A DNA stretch of 64,000 nt from an uncultured Lachnospiraceae bacterium (GTDB lineage Bacteria; Bacillota; Clostridia; Lachnospirales; Lachnospiraceae). The notes beneath the pieces are model-generated. The model did no database searches and was not told the origin of the DNA. It saw only the letters and a program-made list of their open reading frames with translations. This document shows, one piece after another, positions 44,340-53,227 of the stretch; the stretch's first letter is position 1; each line of letters opens with the position of its first letter. The stretch covers positions 89,542-153,541 of the forward strand of contig CADBCZ010000001.1 in assembly GCA_902793335.1 (NCBI GenBank), in the 5' to 3' direction. The translations under genes were made by a program, and so were the position numbers.

Positions 44340-45530
44340 TTATTGCGCGTTTTCACTTGATGCATCATCTGAAGTATCTGATGCACTGTCATCGTTTGAT
44401 TCTCCGGCTTCCTTAACAGGAGTAAATTCTCCGTCTTTGGTTTCACCTGATGCACTCTCAAATACTAAACCTGCCTGGGCGCTTGAACCGATTATTGAAA
44501 TCCATGTTTTTCCCGGATTAAGCAATAATTCGCTGCCGTCTTCTTTCATGAATTTGGTCTTGGATTTTTTAGACGATTTTGACCATTTAATTTTGATTGC
44601 TTTACCATTTGTAAGGTAATAACCGCTACCCTCACCTACTTGTTGTAATTCCTGAAGATCATTCTTAGGATTAATGCACTCATATTTTGATTGCATTACA
44701 ATAACATTCTTAAAAGTCAAAATATTATCATCTTCTGCTGCAAGATTATCAATCTGAGGTTCACCGTATTCATAACGCTCATAAACCTTCTTATCTGCAT
44801 TATAAACAAAATAAGGTTGTGAATAATTACTGAAGTTTACATGAATTGTAGCATCAGCAGCTTCACCTTCTTCAATATCTGTATCCTCTTCATTAAAAGA
44901 CAGAACTTTTTCATGTGTTTCCTTGTACTTATCAGAATAATCTAAATCCTTGATTCCCTGAACAATTCTCTCACCTGTTGTATATGCGTTGTGAGGAGCA
45001 ACCCGTTCACTGTCTCTGTAAAAGCCTGGATCATAGGTCATTCCGTTAATATTATTGATTTTACCATTATCAAGCATCTTCTTAGCCGGTTTCGACTGAC
45101 CATAATGAACGTAAATAGCATCATACTCATTTGCTATATTAATATAGTAATGTCTTGCACTTCGAACAGATCCAACTTTTTCCAAATCAGAATACTCAGA
45201 GTATATTGGCATTATACGAGTAATGCCACCCTCAACCATACATTCATAAATGATATCAGCTTGTTTTGTACTTGAAGAAGGAAGCGCTTCCTTCAGGTTA
45301 TTGATCATAACAGCAATTGGTCTGTGTGGAGTATAATCCTTAGACCATTCACCGGTAAGTTCATTATAATTCTCACCTTCATGAGGATCTTCTGTTGCTG
45401 CTTCTGTTGTTGCCTCTGTTGTTGCTTCTGTTGTTGCAGGCTCCTCTTTTTTGCCACATGCAACCAGCGAAAACATTGTCGAAATAACAATAGAATACGT
45501 TACAATTTTCTTTAATGTTGTTTTTTTCAT
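44340..45530 (-). CDS. DUF3048 lipoprotein, YerB-like
   Basis: The ATG at 45530 has AGGAGA upstream and gives a 396-residue lipoprotein (lipobox SLVAC). The linker has short TTEA repeats coded by GTT/GCT-type triplet repeats. The core shows HRPIAVMINNLKEALPSSS, GGITRIMPIYSEYSD and VGSVRSARHYYINIANEYDA, all signature segments of DUF3048, and QQVGEGSGYYLTNGKAIKI near the C-terminus. The B. subtilis member YerB is a lipoprotein without a firm function. It lies between ybeY and cdd, and is likely transcribed with ybeY. Confidence 0.85.
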   Translation of the reverse strand: MKKTTLKKIVTYSIVISTMFSLVACGKKEEPATTEATTEATTEAATEDPHEGENYNELTGEWSKDYTPHRPIAVMINNLKEALPSSSTKQADIIYECMVEGGITRIMPIYSEYSDLEKVGSVRSARHYYINIANEYDAIYVHYGQSKPAKKMLDNGKINNINGMTYDPGFYRDSERVAPHNAYTTGERIVQGIKDLDYSDKYKETHEKVLSFNEEDTDIEEGEAADATIHVNFSNYSQPYFVYNADKKVYERYEYGEPQIDNLAAEDDNILTFKNVIVMQSKYECINPKNDLQELQQVGEGSGYYLTNGKAIKIKWSKSSKKSKTKFMKEDGSELLLNPGKTWISIIGSSAQAGLVFESASGETKDGEFTPVKEAGESNDDSASDTSDDASSENAQ

Positions 45531-45571
45531 ATAGTCATCTCCTAATCGTAAGCTTAATTTTCCTTCGTATA

Positions 45572-46078
45572 TTACCGGCAATCTCTTGTATAACCTATAG
45601 ATAACAAAATTTCATCCTGCATGCGTTCCATATCAGCTCTCTCATCATCATTAATGTGATCGTATCCCGAAAGATGTAACATGCTGTGAGCAATTAAAAA
45701 AGCATATTCTCTGGTAACACTATGTCCATACGTTTTGGACTGCTCAATTACTTTTTCCAAAGAAATCATAATATCGCCAAGGATTAATTCGCCTGAATCA
45801 GAATTAAAGTTTGATGATATATCATTCTCAACAATAGAAAAATCCCCCGGAACTTCAAAATATATTGAGGGAAAAGATAAGACATCTGTTTCTTTGTCAA
45901 TATGTCTAGTCTCATTATTAACCACTCTAATCCCGGCGTTATCCGTAAGAAGTATGTTAACTTCGCATTCATATGGACATTTCAGATAGTCAAGACTTGC
46001 ATTGACAACTTTATCAGCTATCTTTTCATATTCAATTCCCAGAGAAATGTCTGTCTCATTATCTAATAGTATCGTCAT
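45572..46078 (-). CDS. ybeY: Endoribonuclease YbeY
   Basis: A metal-dependent RNase used in 16S rRNA maturation and ribosome quality control. About 168 residues from the ATG at 46078, behind TAGGAG. The zinc motif is HSMLHLSGYDH (HxxxHxxxxxH) near residue 131. NNETRHIDKETDVLSFP near residue 55 and LGDIMISLE near 105 are other conserved segments. phoH lies directly upstream, as in many Firmicutes. Confidence 0.95.
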   Translation of the reverse strand: MTILLDNETDISLGIEYEKIADKVVNASLDYLKCPYECEVNILLTDNAGIRVVNNETRHIDKETDVLSFPSIYFEVPGDFSIVENDISSNFNSDSGELILGDIMISLEKVIEQSKTYGHSVTREYAFLIAHSMLHLSGYDHINDDERADMERMQDEILLSIGYTRDCR

Positions 46079-46126
46079 AGAAACTCCTAACAAAGAAAAA
46101 TATTGTTAATTCATAAAAACAGAATT

Positions 46127-46155
46127 ATTATACATTATATAGGTTGATAAATCAA
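46127..46155 (-). promoter_or_regulatory. Promoter of ybeY
   Basis: On the minus strand TTGATT and TATAAT are separated by 17 bases in the 97-base gap between phoH and ybeY. The fit to the housekeeping consensus is good and the start codon is about 45 bases below. Confidence 0.6.
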
Positions 46156-46175
46156 GTCTATACAAAATATGGTGA

Positions 46176-47177
46176 TTATTTTCTGATATTTTTAGAAGCA
46201 TTACGCGACGTACGTTTACTCTGTTTTTCTTCATATTTGTCATAAGCTTCTACAATTTTTTGTATAAGAGGATGTCTTACAACATCAGCACTCGTCATTT
46301 GACAGACTGCAATATCATCAACATTTTTCAAAACCTTAAGTGCAACATCTAAACCACTTGTAGCATCTTTGGGGATATCCTTCTGTGAAAGATCACCTGT
46401 AATAATTGCTTTTGAACCAAAACCAATTCTTGTCAAAAACATCTTCATCTGTGCAGGTGTTGTGTTTTGTGCCTCATCAAGTACAATAAATGCATTATCT
46501 AGTGTTCTACCTCTCATATATGCAAGCGGTGCAACTTCTATCAGTCCTTTGTCCATATTTTTGATAAAACTGTCCGCTCCCATTATCTCATACAAAACAT
46601 CATATAAAGGTCTTAAATAAGGATCTACCTTACTCTGTAAATCACCCGGTAAAAATCCAAGTTTCTCACCTGCTTCAATAGCAGGTCTGGTTAAAATAAT
46701 CCTATTAATTTCATTATTTTTAAATGCTGTTATAGCTTTTGCCATAGCCAGATAAGTTTTTCCCGTACCGGCCGGTCCAATGCCAAACACTATCATGTTA
46801 TCATCAATTGAGTCCAGATATTTTTTCTGCCCAACAGTCTTTGCCTTAACAGGCTTTCCATTAACAGTGTGACATACAATATCTCTGTCTATTTCATTAA
46901 CAGCCTCCGTTTGATCCGTCATCGATAAAGAAATTATATAGTTAACATTCTGTTCTGTAATATCATTTCCTCTGGAAGCTAAATTAACCAAAGATTCCAT
47001 TACATCAATTGTTCTGTTAACAGATTTTTCTTCTCCTATAATTTTTAATTCATCACCACGAACAATCAATGTAACATTAAGTGCGCGTTCAATTTTGTTG
47101 ACATTCCCATCATATTGACCGAATACATCGGCAATGTATTCTGAAGGTATATTGATATTCTTCTCAATTTTACTCAT
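46176..47177 (-). CDS. phoH: PhoH family ATPase
   Basis: A 333-residue PhoH-like protein. An N-terminal KH-like region (about 1-90) is followed by the P-loop VFGIGPAGTGKTYLAMAKA near residue 132 and Walker B AFIVLDEAQNTTPAQMK near residue 230, with LTRIGFGSKAIITGDLSQ next. Members are cytoplasmic ATPases probably acting on RNA. The gene overlaps yqfD by eight bases and stands before ybeY, matching the conserved yqfC-yqfD-phoH-ybeY order. Confidence 0.94.
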   Translation of the reverse strand: MSKIEKNINIPSEYIADVFGQYDGNVNKIERALNVTLIVRGDELKIIGEEKSVNRTIDVMESLVNLASRGNDITEQNVNYIISLSMTDQTEAVNEIDRDIVCHTVNGKPVKAKTVGQKKYLDSIDDNMIVFGIGPAGTGKTYLAMAKAITAFKNNEINRIILTRPAIEAGEKLGFLPGDLQSKVDPYLRPLYDVLYEIMGADSFIKNMDKGLIEVAPLAYMRGRTLDNAFIVLDEAQNTTPAQMKMFLTRIGFGSKAIITGDLSQKDIPKDATSGLDVALKVLKNVDDIAVCQMTSADVVRHPLIQKIVEAYDKYEEKQSKRTSRNASKNIRK

Positions 47178-48372
47178 TGTTATCTCCCGATTTTCTAAAA
47201 CCGGCTATTGGTTCAATCACTGTAATCTTTCCTTTAGCTACGATTTTATTATTATGCTCTTCTATTTTAACATTATTTTTGACTATTTTCAGCCCATTTT
47301 TTTCAAATTCTTTTATTTTTTTGTTGAGTCTTTCGCTAAGAATAGCTTCAGCTTCTTCTTTAGTTCTTTCAACACTTTTTAAATCAAACGGAGTCTTAAC
47401 TATCTCTTTATACCCTATCGGCAGGTAAAAATTCTGGAAAATTCTAAATTTATGAATCTGAGTATATGTGTCATAATTATCATTTTCCATCTTAGGTAAA
47501 TAAGGAGTTAAACAATAATCCATTACAAACAGCGTTATATATTTTTTTACTCCGTCTTTATATTGTTTGTCGTAAAAGTTTAAATCTACATAATCATCAT
47601 AATTGTAGGATGTTTTACCATATATATCACCATCTGCGGATATATAACTTGTTTCTATTATCTCATTATTGTCATCATAAATATATACCGTACCTGAAAT
47701 CAGAATATCACCCTTTTTCACTTTATCTTTCACCTTGGCAACAGGAGTTCCCTGTCTTGTTATCATCTTTGTTATCACTGCATTTTTCATAGCAATGACA
47801 TCCCCGGCAGGTTTATCCTCCTTTTTATTATCAGGCTGTATACCTTCCTCTAAGTGGATAGTTAGCCCTGTACCTTTTAACTCACAACTTATCCATGAAA
47901 TCTCTTTAAAATCCACTCTAAGTCTGTTTTCAAGTTCAGTACAGTCAACATCTGCTTTTAGCGTTCCTAAAGGAATATAATTATTCTCTATATATTTTAA
48001 CATTTCCTCGGCAATTAAATGATTCTCTCCAGTAACCTTTACTTCCCAAACAAAAAGTGAAAGTATGTAAATAATTAAAACAAAAAATATAAGACCGATC
48101 AAAAATGCCGCCCTCTTTTTATTACGCCTGAATAAGTATGGAAAACCGATCCGTTTGACAATATTTAATTTGATATTAGTTTTTTGAAGATATGGTTTTA
48201 TAGCCAAAAGATTCTTTCTGCCAATGTAAAATCTATATCCTTTTCCAGTTTGTATAACATCCCAAATTACTATCTCATCTTTAATTAAGAGATTAATTAA
48301 TCTTTCAGGGGCAAAACCATTAATTTCAACAAGAACATAACCCAATATAAATCTTAATAATTTTAAAATCAT
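47170..48372 (-). CDS. yqfD: Sporulation protein YqfD
   Basis: A 400-residue membrane protein. GYVLVEINGFAPERLINLL opens the protein, IDxxQTGxGYRFYIG-like residues follow, and a single helix near residues 85-105 (AAFLIGLIFFVLIIYILSL) is followed by the outside region with WEVKVTGENHLIAEEML and ISWISCELKGTGLTIHLEEG. In B. subtilis yqfD belongs to the mother-cell SigE regulon. The ATG at 48372 has GGAGAACT upstream and overlaps yqfC by a few bases. Confidence 0.92.
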   Translation of the reverse strand: MILKLLRFILGYVLVEINGFAPERLINLLIKDEIVIWDVIQTGKGYRFYIGRKNLLAIKPYLQKTNIKLNIVKRIGFPYLFRRNKKRAAFLIGLIFFVLIIYILSLFVWEVKVTGENHLIAEEMLKYIENNYIPLGTLKADVDCTELENRLRVDFKEISWISCELKGTGLTIHLEEGIQPDNKKEDKPAGDVIAMKNAVITKMITRQGTPVAKVKDKVKKGDILISGTVYIYDDNNEIIETSYISADGDIYGKTSYNYDDYVDLNFYDKQYKDGVKKYITLFVMDYCLTPYLPKMENDNYDTYTQIHKFRIFQNFYLPIGYKEIVKTPFDLKSVERTKEEAEAILSERLNKKIKEFEKNGLKIVKNNVKIEEHNNKIVAKGKITVIEPIAGFRKSGDNNE

Positions 48373-48614
48373 AGTTCTCCATTCATACAAAAAGAAATTG
48401 ATTTTATCAGACCCGATATTTTCATATCACAACCCGAAAAATAATTAACACGCAGGTCAGAGCCTGATATTTTTAACATTACCTTCTTACCGGCTATCTC
48501 AATCTCATCGTCTGTATATAAGTGTATACCTTTAAAATTTTCAATCACTGCCTCTTTATTACCTATTATCTTCAATATTATGTCATTATGTAATACATCT
48601 TCGGGTATGTTCAT
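48369..48614 (-). CDS. yqfC: Sporulation protein YqfC (YabP/YqfC family)
   Basis: A small protein of about 81 residues with IPEDVLHNDIILKIIGN, EAVIENFKGIHLYTDDEIEI and KISGSDLRVNYFSGCDMKISG, the pattern of the YabP/YqfC family. YqfC is co-expressed with YqfD during sporulation. An in-frame GTG four codons upstream is an alternative start, but the bases before it hold no ribosome binding site. Confidence 0.9.
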   Translation of the reverse strand: MNIPEDVLHNDIILKIIGNKEAVIENFKGIHLYTDDEIEIAGKKVMLKISGSDLRVNYFSGCDMKISGLIKSISFCMNGEL

Positions 48615-48667
48615 ATATCTTCCCACAAAATCACTTGTTAAAGTATATGAACCAGCACTTCTTTTTA

Positions 48668-48702
48668 TGCAAAAAAAGAGTCATTGTAAAAACAATGACT
48701 CT
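48668..48702 (-). terminator. Intrinsic terminator after rpsU
   Basis: Minus strand: AGAGTCATTGT, a short loop, ACAATGACTCT and then seven T residues. The perfect eleven-base stem lies 21 bases after the rpsU stop, giving a strong end for the single-gene unit. Confidence 0.92.
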
Positions 48703-48722
48703 GATAATCATAATAATATTGA

Positions 48723-48902
48723 TTATTTGTTGAATTTTCTTTTACGAGCTGCCTCTGACTTCTTCTTACGTCTAACGCTTGGCTTCTCGTAATGTTCTCT
48801 CTTACGAATCTCCTGCTGAATACCAGCCTTCGCACAATTTCTCTTGAAACGACGAAGAGCGCTGTCCAAAGTCTCGTTCTCTTTAACTATAACATTTGAC
48901 AT
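48723..48902 (-). CDS. rpsU: 30S ribosomal protein S21
   Basis: A 59-residue basic protein read on the minus strand: [20 protein letters not shown] at the N-terminus, then [20 protein letters not shown] and a lysine/arginine rich tail ending KRKFNK. This is bacterial S21, a small-subunit protein important for initiation. It is too short for common gene-size cut-offs. The start ATG has GGGAGG about 13 bases upstream. Confidence 0.96.
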   Translation of the reverse strand: MSNVIVKENETLDSALRRFKRNCAKAGIQQEIRKREHYEKPSVRRKKKSEAARKRKFNK

Positions 48903-48976
48903 TCTCTCACCCGACCTCCCTTCAGTTGCATATTGTGTCTCTCATACAACCTTGGGTTATTTTAAACACATAGAAA

Positions 48977-49004
48977 ATTATAACATAAAATTCTAATACG
49001 TCAA
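48977..49004 (-). promoter_or_regulatory. Promoter of rpsU
   Basis: On the minus strand TTGACG and TATAAT are separated by 16 bases. It lies about 75 bases before the rpsU start. With the terminator below the gene it defines a monocistronic S21 transcript. Confidence 0.75.
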
Positions 49005-49044
49005 CAATTTTTTAAAAAAATCAATAGTATTAATTATATTTATT

Positions 49045-49296
49045 CTAGAAAAATATTAATCCGTATGGGGCATTACCCATCATATATGCACCAATGCTTG
49101 TAAATGTACTTAACAAAAAGCTTATAACATACATTATAATCATGAAAATCAGATATGCAACAGAAAAATTCTTTCTTGCACTATATCCACCACCATCACC
49201 GGCAGCCCAAATAATTAGTAATACAAAACCGACACAAGGAATATTTGAAACAAGCAAAGTAAGCACCCATTGACCTAATGTCATTTTATTATCCAT
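49045..49296 (-). CDS. Small two-helix membrane protein
   Basis: About 83 residues with two membrane segments (about 10-30 and 42-72) joined by GDGGGYSARKN. It shares GQW, VG, LLxIWAxG and other positions with the next gene, so the two are paralogues. The ATG at 49296 lies seven bases after AGGAGG; an adjacent GTG is less likely. Similar proteins sit near DUF2752 genes in clostridia, as here. Function unknown. Confidence 0.72.
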   Translation of the reverse strand: MDNKMTLGQWVLTLLVSNIPCVGFVLLIIWAAGDGGGYSARKNFSVAYLIFMIIMYVISFLLSTFTSIGAYMMGNAPYGLIFF

Positions 49297-49339
49297 CACT
49301 TTACCTCCTGTAATTATTATCAGTAATTTAAGGTATTAA

Positions 49340-49579
49340 TCAACCACCTATCGCAGAAAACATTGTTACTAATGCAGCACCAAAAATCACTGTGAAAATT
49401 ATACCAAGTACAAGTCCGATCGCTGCAAAAATCAACTGCGCCTGAGCATAACGCTTCTTATCAATCTGAGTGTTAGAGCCAAAAGCCCAGATAAACAAGA
49501 GAATTAATCCAACAACAGGGATACATAAAAGAAATAATGTACCAAGCCATTGACCTACTGATAGTTCATCATCATACAT
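49340..49579 (-). CDS. Small two-helix membrane protein, paralogue of the next gene
   Basis: About 79 residues: LSVGQWLGTLFLLCIPVVG and LLFIWAFG form the first helix, a polar loop NTQIDKKRYAQAQ follows, and a second helix covers LIFAAIGLVLGIIF. It is related along its length to the protein encoded at 49045. The ATG at 49579 follows AAGGAGAG; a TTG two codons upstream is too close to that site. Function unknown, perhaps a membrane partner of the DUF2752 protein. Confidence 0.74.
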   Translation of the reverse strand: MYDDELSVGQWLGTLFLLCIPVVGLILLFIWAFGSNTQIDKKRYAQAQLIFAAIGLVLGIIFTVIFGAALVTMFSAIGG

Positions 49580-49615
49580 ATTCAATCTCTCCTTCCTATA
49601 ATGATTATTTAATCA

Positions 49616-50077
49616 TTATTTGATATTAAATAAATAAATACCATACATCTCACCTATAAAATTATATATAGGTGATAATATATTACGCGGTAGATATTCC
49701 ATTGGATAATGATTCGGAAAATCCTTATACATTCTATACACATATAATAACAATAATGCTATACATAACAATATTGTAATACATGTTATATAAGGAGCCT
49801 TTTTATTCAGAATGTATCTGTATATAAACCAATAAGTGATAAGTAAAGCAATTGGTATAATCATCGGATTATAGAACAATGCTTTATCAATATCAAAACA
49901 CAAAAGCGATAATCCCGCCCTGGTAAGTCCACACGCAGGGCAGGGAATACCGGTTAATAATCTGAATGGACAAATATACCCAAATAAAAGTTGTATTATT
50001 GTAAAATATACAATTATAAATATAATACCTTTGTAATTAATGGATATATCCTTTTTAATTCTGTTAATCATTTTCAT
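49616..50077 (-). CDS. DUF2752 membrane protein
   Basis: A 153-residue protein with about three or four membrane helices. The segment CPFRLLTGIPCPACGLTRAG (about 36-55) is the DUF2752 signature with conserved cysteines, and FDIDKALFYNPMIIP follows. The cysteine cluster may bind metal or form disulphides. It is placed between alaS and two small membrane proteins, a grouping seen in related bacteria. Function unknown. Confidence 0.85.
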   Translation of the reverse strand: MKMINRIKKDISINYKGIIFIIVYFTIIQLLFGYICPFRLLTGIPCPACGLTRAGLSLLCFDIDKALFYNPMIIPIALLITYWFIYRYILNKKAPYITCITILLCIALLLLYVYRMYKDFPNHYPMEYLPRNILSPIYNFIGEMYGIYLFNIK

Positions 50078-50109
50078 GTTTGTATTGTAACTGTATTTTT
50101 ATCATTTAA

Positions 50110-52746
50110 TTACGAAAGCTGTGTTTTTGCAACTTCGAAAGCCTTAGCAACTGCATCAGCAATTCCTGCAGGATTCTTACCACCGGCCTGAGCCATGTTA
50201 GGACGTCCGCCGCCGCCACCACCGACAAGCGGTGCAACCTCTTTGATAAGATTACCTGCATGCGCACCTGCCTTAACTGCGGCGTCTGTTGCCATAGCGA
50301 TCAAATTAACCTTATCTCCGTTAGCTGAAGCAATAACTACGATACCCTCCGAAACCTTTTCTTTGAGCTGATCTCCAAGATCGCGCAGTCCATTCATATC
50401 AACACCGTCAACAGATGTTGCTATTACATTAAAATCACCAACAGTAATCATATCCGAAGTTACATCTCCAAGTGATTCGTTAGCAAGCTTAGCCTTTAAA
50501 GATTCATTCTCAGAAGATAATTCTTTAACCTGAGCAAGTGTATGAGTAATCTTGTCAATAAGCTGATCAGGATTTGTCTTTAATAGTTCTGAAGCTTTGG
50601 CAATCTTCTCTTCAAGACTCTTATAATAGTTAAGTACTCCCTTACCGGTAAGTGCTTCTATACGGCGAACACCAGATGCAATACCTGACTCAGAAACTAT
50701 CTTAAACAAAGCTATTGAGCTTGTGTTCTTAACGTGAGTACCACCACAGAACTCAATCGAATAATCATCCATATTGACAACTCTTACAGTATCGCCATAC
50801 TTTTCACCAAATAAAGCCATAGCACCTGTCTTCTTAGCTTCCTCAATCGGCATTTCTTTAATATTGACATTAAGACCTTCAGCAATCTTCTCATTAACCA
50901 TAGCCTCAACCTGAGCAATTTCCTCATCACTCATTGCTGAAAAATGTGAAAAGTCAAAACGGAGTCTGTCAGGTGTAACAAGGGAACCCTTCTGTTCAAC
51001 ATGATTACCAAGTACAGTCTTTAAAGCCTTCTGAAGAAGATGAGTCGCACTGTGGTTCTTACATGTATCAGCACGTCCAATTGTATCAATCGAAAGTGAT
51101 ACAGTATCACCTACCTTAAACATTCCTTTTGTAACGGTTCCAACATGTCCGTATTTACCACCCTTTAATTTGATGGTGTCCTTAACAACAAACTCTGAAT
51201 CACCCGATGTAATCACACCCGTATCACCCTGCTGTCCACCCATTGTTGCATAGAAAGGAGTCTTTTCTACAAACAATGTTGCTTCGTCACCTGCTACAAT
51301 CGCATCAACAATTGCGTCAGTTGTAAGTACAGTAATTGTTGATTCAAAACTATCATTGTCATATCCAACAAATTCTGTTGTTATAGTCGGATCGATATCA
51401 TCATATACAGTTGCATCAGCGCCCATATAATTAGTTGTCTTTCTTGCATTTCTGGCCTTTGTACGCTGTTCTTCCATACAAGCCTTAAAGCCTTCCTCAT
51501 CTATTGTATATCCCTTTTCTTCAAGGATTTCTTTAGTAAGGTCAACAGGGAATCCATAAGTATCATATAGTTTGAATACCTCAGCACCGGCAAGCTCCTT
51601 AACATTCTTATTCGCCATATCCTTTTCAAGATCTGCAAGAATCGCAAGTCCCTGATCTATTGTCTTGTTAAATGCTTCCTCTTCAATAGAAAGATTACGG
51701 AAAATGAATTCTTTCTTCTCTTCCAACTCAGGATATCCGTCTTTTGAACCTTCAATAACAGTCTCAGACAGTTTTGCAAGGAAAGCTCCCTCAATTCCAA
51801 GAAGTCTTCCATGCCTTGCAGCACGACGGATCAGACGACGAAGGACATAACCTCTACCTTCATTTGAAGGCATAATTCCATCTGAAATCATAAATGTTGC
51901 AGAACGTATATGGTCTGTAATCAAGCGAATTGATACATCTTTCTTCTCATCTGTGTGATATATTGCGTTTGCAAACTCACAAACTTTATTACGTAGAGCT
52001 TCTATTGTATCAACATCAAAGATAGAGTCTACATCCTGTACAACAGACGCAAGTCTCTCAAGACCCATACCTGTATCGATATTCTTATTCTCAAGCTCTG
52101 TATAATTACCTTTACCATCGTTATCAAACTGAGTAAATACATTGTTCCAGATTTCCATGTATCTGTCACAGTCACAACCTACAGTACAATCAGGTTTGCC
52201 ACATCCATATTTTTCACCACGGTCATAATATATCTCAGAACACGGGCCACATGGACCTGAGCCATGTTCCCAGAAATTGTCTTCTTTTCCAAATCTAAAG
52301 ATTCTCTCTTTAGGAATTCCAATCATTTCATGCCATAAGTCAAATGCTTCATCATCATCCTGATATACTGAAGGATATAATCTTTCAGGATCCATTTCCA
52401 AAACTTCAGTAAGGAACTCCCATGACCATGAAATAGCTTCCTTTTTGAAATAATCTCCGAAAGAGAAATTACCTAACATTTCAAAGAAGGTACCATGTCT
52501 TGCTGTCTTACCAACGTTTTCGATATCACCGGTACGAATACATTTCTGACATGTAGTCACTCTTTTTCTAGGCGGAATCTCTTGTCCTGTAAAGTAAGGC
52601 TTAAGCGGAGCCATACCTGCGTTGATAAGCAAAAGAGAGTTATCGTTCTGTGGAACAAGCGAAAAGCTGTTCATCTTAAGATGATCTTTGCTCTCAAAAA
52701 ACTCAAGATACATTTTTCTTAATTCATTAAGTCCATATTTTTTCAC
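50110..52746 (-). CDS. alaS: Alanyl-tRNA synthetase
   Basis: About 878 residues. The catalytic domain has LINAGMAPLKPYFTGQE, GKTARHGTFFEMLGNFSFG and FWEHGSGPCGPCSEIYYD. The editing domain has NHSATHLLQKAL and FCGGTHVKNT, giving the HxxxH and CxxxH zinc site. The C-Ala domain ends VGGGGGGRPNMAQAGGK. I favour the GTG at 52746, behind TGAGGAAAATGTT, over a GTG ten codons upstream. No T-box leader is visible in the short upstream gap. Confidence 0.96.
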   Translation of the reverse strand: MKKYGLNELRKMYLEFFESKDHLKMNSFSLVPQNDNSLLLINAGMAPLKPYFTGQEIPPRKRVTTCQKCIRTGDIENVGKTARHGTFFEMLGNFSFGDYFKKEAISWSWEFLTEVLEMDPERLYPSVYQDDDEAFDLWHEMIGIPKERIFRFGKEDNFWEHGSGPCGPCSEIYYDRGEKYGCGKPDCTVGCDCDRYMEIWNNVFTQFDNDGKGNYTELENKNIDTGMGLERLASVVQDVDSIFDVDTIEALRNKVCEFANAIYHTDEKKDVSIRLITDHIRSATFMISDGIMPSNEGRGYVLRRLIRRAARHGRLLGIEGAFLAKLSETVIEGSKDGYPELEEKKEFIFRNLSIEEEAFNKTIDQGLAILADLEKDMANKNVKELAGAEVFKLYDTYGFPVDLTKEILEEKGYTIDEEGFKACMEEQRTKARNARKTTNYMGADATVYDDIDPTITTEFVGYDNDSFESTITVLTTDAIVDAIVAGDEATLFVEKTPFYATMGGQQGDTGVITSGDSEFVVKDTIKLKGGKYGHVGTVTKGMFKVGDTVSLSIDTIGRADTCKNHSATHLLQKALKTVLGNHVEQKGSLVTPDRLRFDFSHFSAMSDEEIAQVEAMVNEKIAEGLNVNIKEMPIEEAKKTGAMALFGEKYGDTVRVVNMDDYSIEFCGGTHVKNTSSIALFKIVSESGIASGVRRIEALTGKGVLNYYKSLEEKIAKASELLKTNPDQLIDKITHTLAQVKELSSENESLKAKLANESLGDVTSDMITVGDFNVIATSVDGVDMNGLRDLGDQLKEKVSEGIVVIASANGDKVNLIAMATDAAVKAGAHAGNLIKEVAPLVGGGGGGRPNMAQAGGKNPAGIADAVAKAFEVAKTQLS

Positions 52747-52861
52747 AACATTTTCCTCACTTTTTTTTGTATTCACAAAAAAACATTATAATCTAAATTT
52801 TATAATTCAAATTATAATGTTTTACAATCACTTTTTAAAGTCAATCCAATCAAAATACTAA

Positions 52862-53011
52862 TTATTCTGCTGATTTTTCATTGTCAGAACTTTCTGCTAA
52901 CGCATTTTTCTTCTTGGCTGAATTAATACCACACATAATTCCGGCAAAAGCAATTAACCCAAGTGCTATGACTTTGATTAAATATGTTACAAGCTCACTA
53001 AGAAATACCAT
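52862..53011 (-). CDS. Small membrane protein, 49 residues
   Basis: The frame begins with an ATG six bases after AAAAGGAGA and codes for VFLSELVTYLIKVIALGLIA, continuing FAGIMCGINSAKKKNALAE, so there is one membrane helix followed by a positive, then acidic tail (SDNEKSAE). The strong ribosome binding site and typical membrane-protein layout argue for a real gene. It is too short for normal cut-offs. I do not recognise a family. Confidence 0.65.
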   Translation of the reverse strand: MVFLSELVTYLIKVIALGLIAFAGIMCGINSAKKKNALAESSDNEKSAE

Positions 53012-53030
53012 AATACCGTCTCCTTTTTTA

Positions 53031-53150
53031 TTATTTTTCAAGATAAAATCTATCTATTTTATAATCAATAGAAATGTTACCGGTGTCATCACAATTAAAA
53101 ATACTAACATAATTATTAAGCTGACACAATCGAGTATTTTTATCTATCAC
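53031..53150 (-). CDS. Small ORF, 39 residues, upstream of the 49-residue gene
   Basis: A GTG start lies six bases after CCGGAGG. The frame reads IDKNTRLCQLNNYVSIFNCD, then DTGNISIDYKIDRFYLEK before a stop. It is soluble and has two cysteines. It precedes the small membrane protein by 19 bases and follows a promoter-like sequence, so the two could form a tiny operon. The reading rests on the site and spacing only; no family is known to me. Confidence 0.45.
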   Translation of the reverse strand: MIDKNTRLCQLNNYVSIFNCDDTGNISIDYKIDRFYLEK

Positions 53151-53181
53151 ACCAAGCCTCCGGTTAAAAATATATAATAAC

Positions 53182-53209
53182 ATTTTACAATATAATCACA
53201 TATTGTCAA
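53182..53209 (-). promoter_or_regulatory. Promoter of the small-gene pair
   Basis: On the minus strand TTGACA and TAAAAT are separated by 16 bases, just after the hisIE stop. The perfect -35 box and the following small ORF with a strong site support it. It would also feed into alaS. Confidence 0.55.
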
Positions 53210-53227
53210 ATAATAATTACAATGGCT

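Noticed and set aside
45380-45445. Triplet-like repeats (GTTGTTGC/CTTCTGTTGTTGC)
   Set aside because: They encode the Thr-Glu-Ala lipoprotein linker of the DUF3048 protein and are not an independent repeat element.
52777-52861. Possible T-box leader for alaS
   Set aside because: The gap is too short and lacks the conserved T-box sequence and terminator; only an AT-rich palindrome is present.
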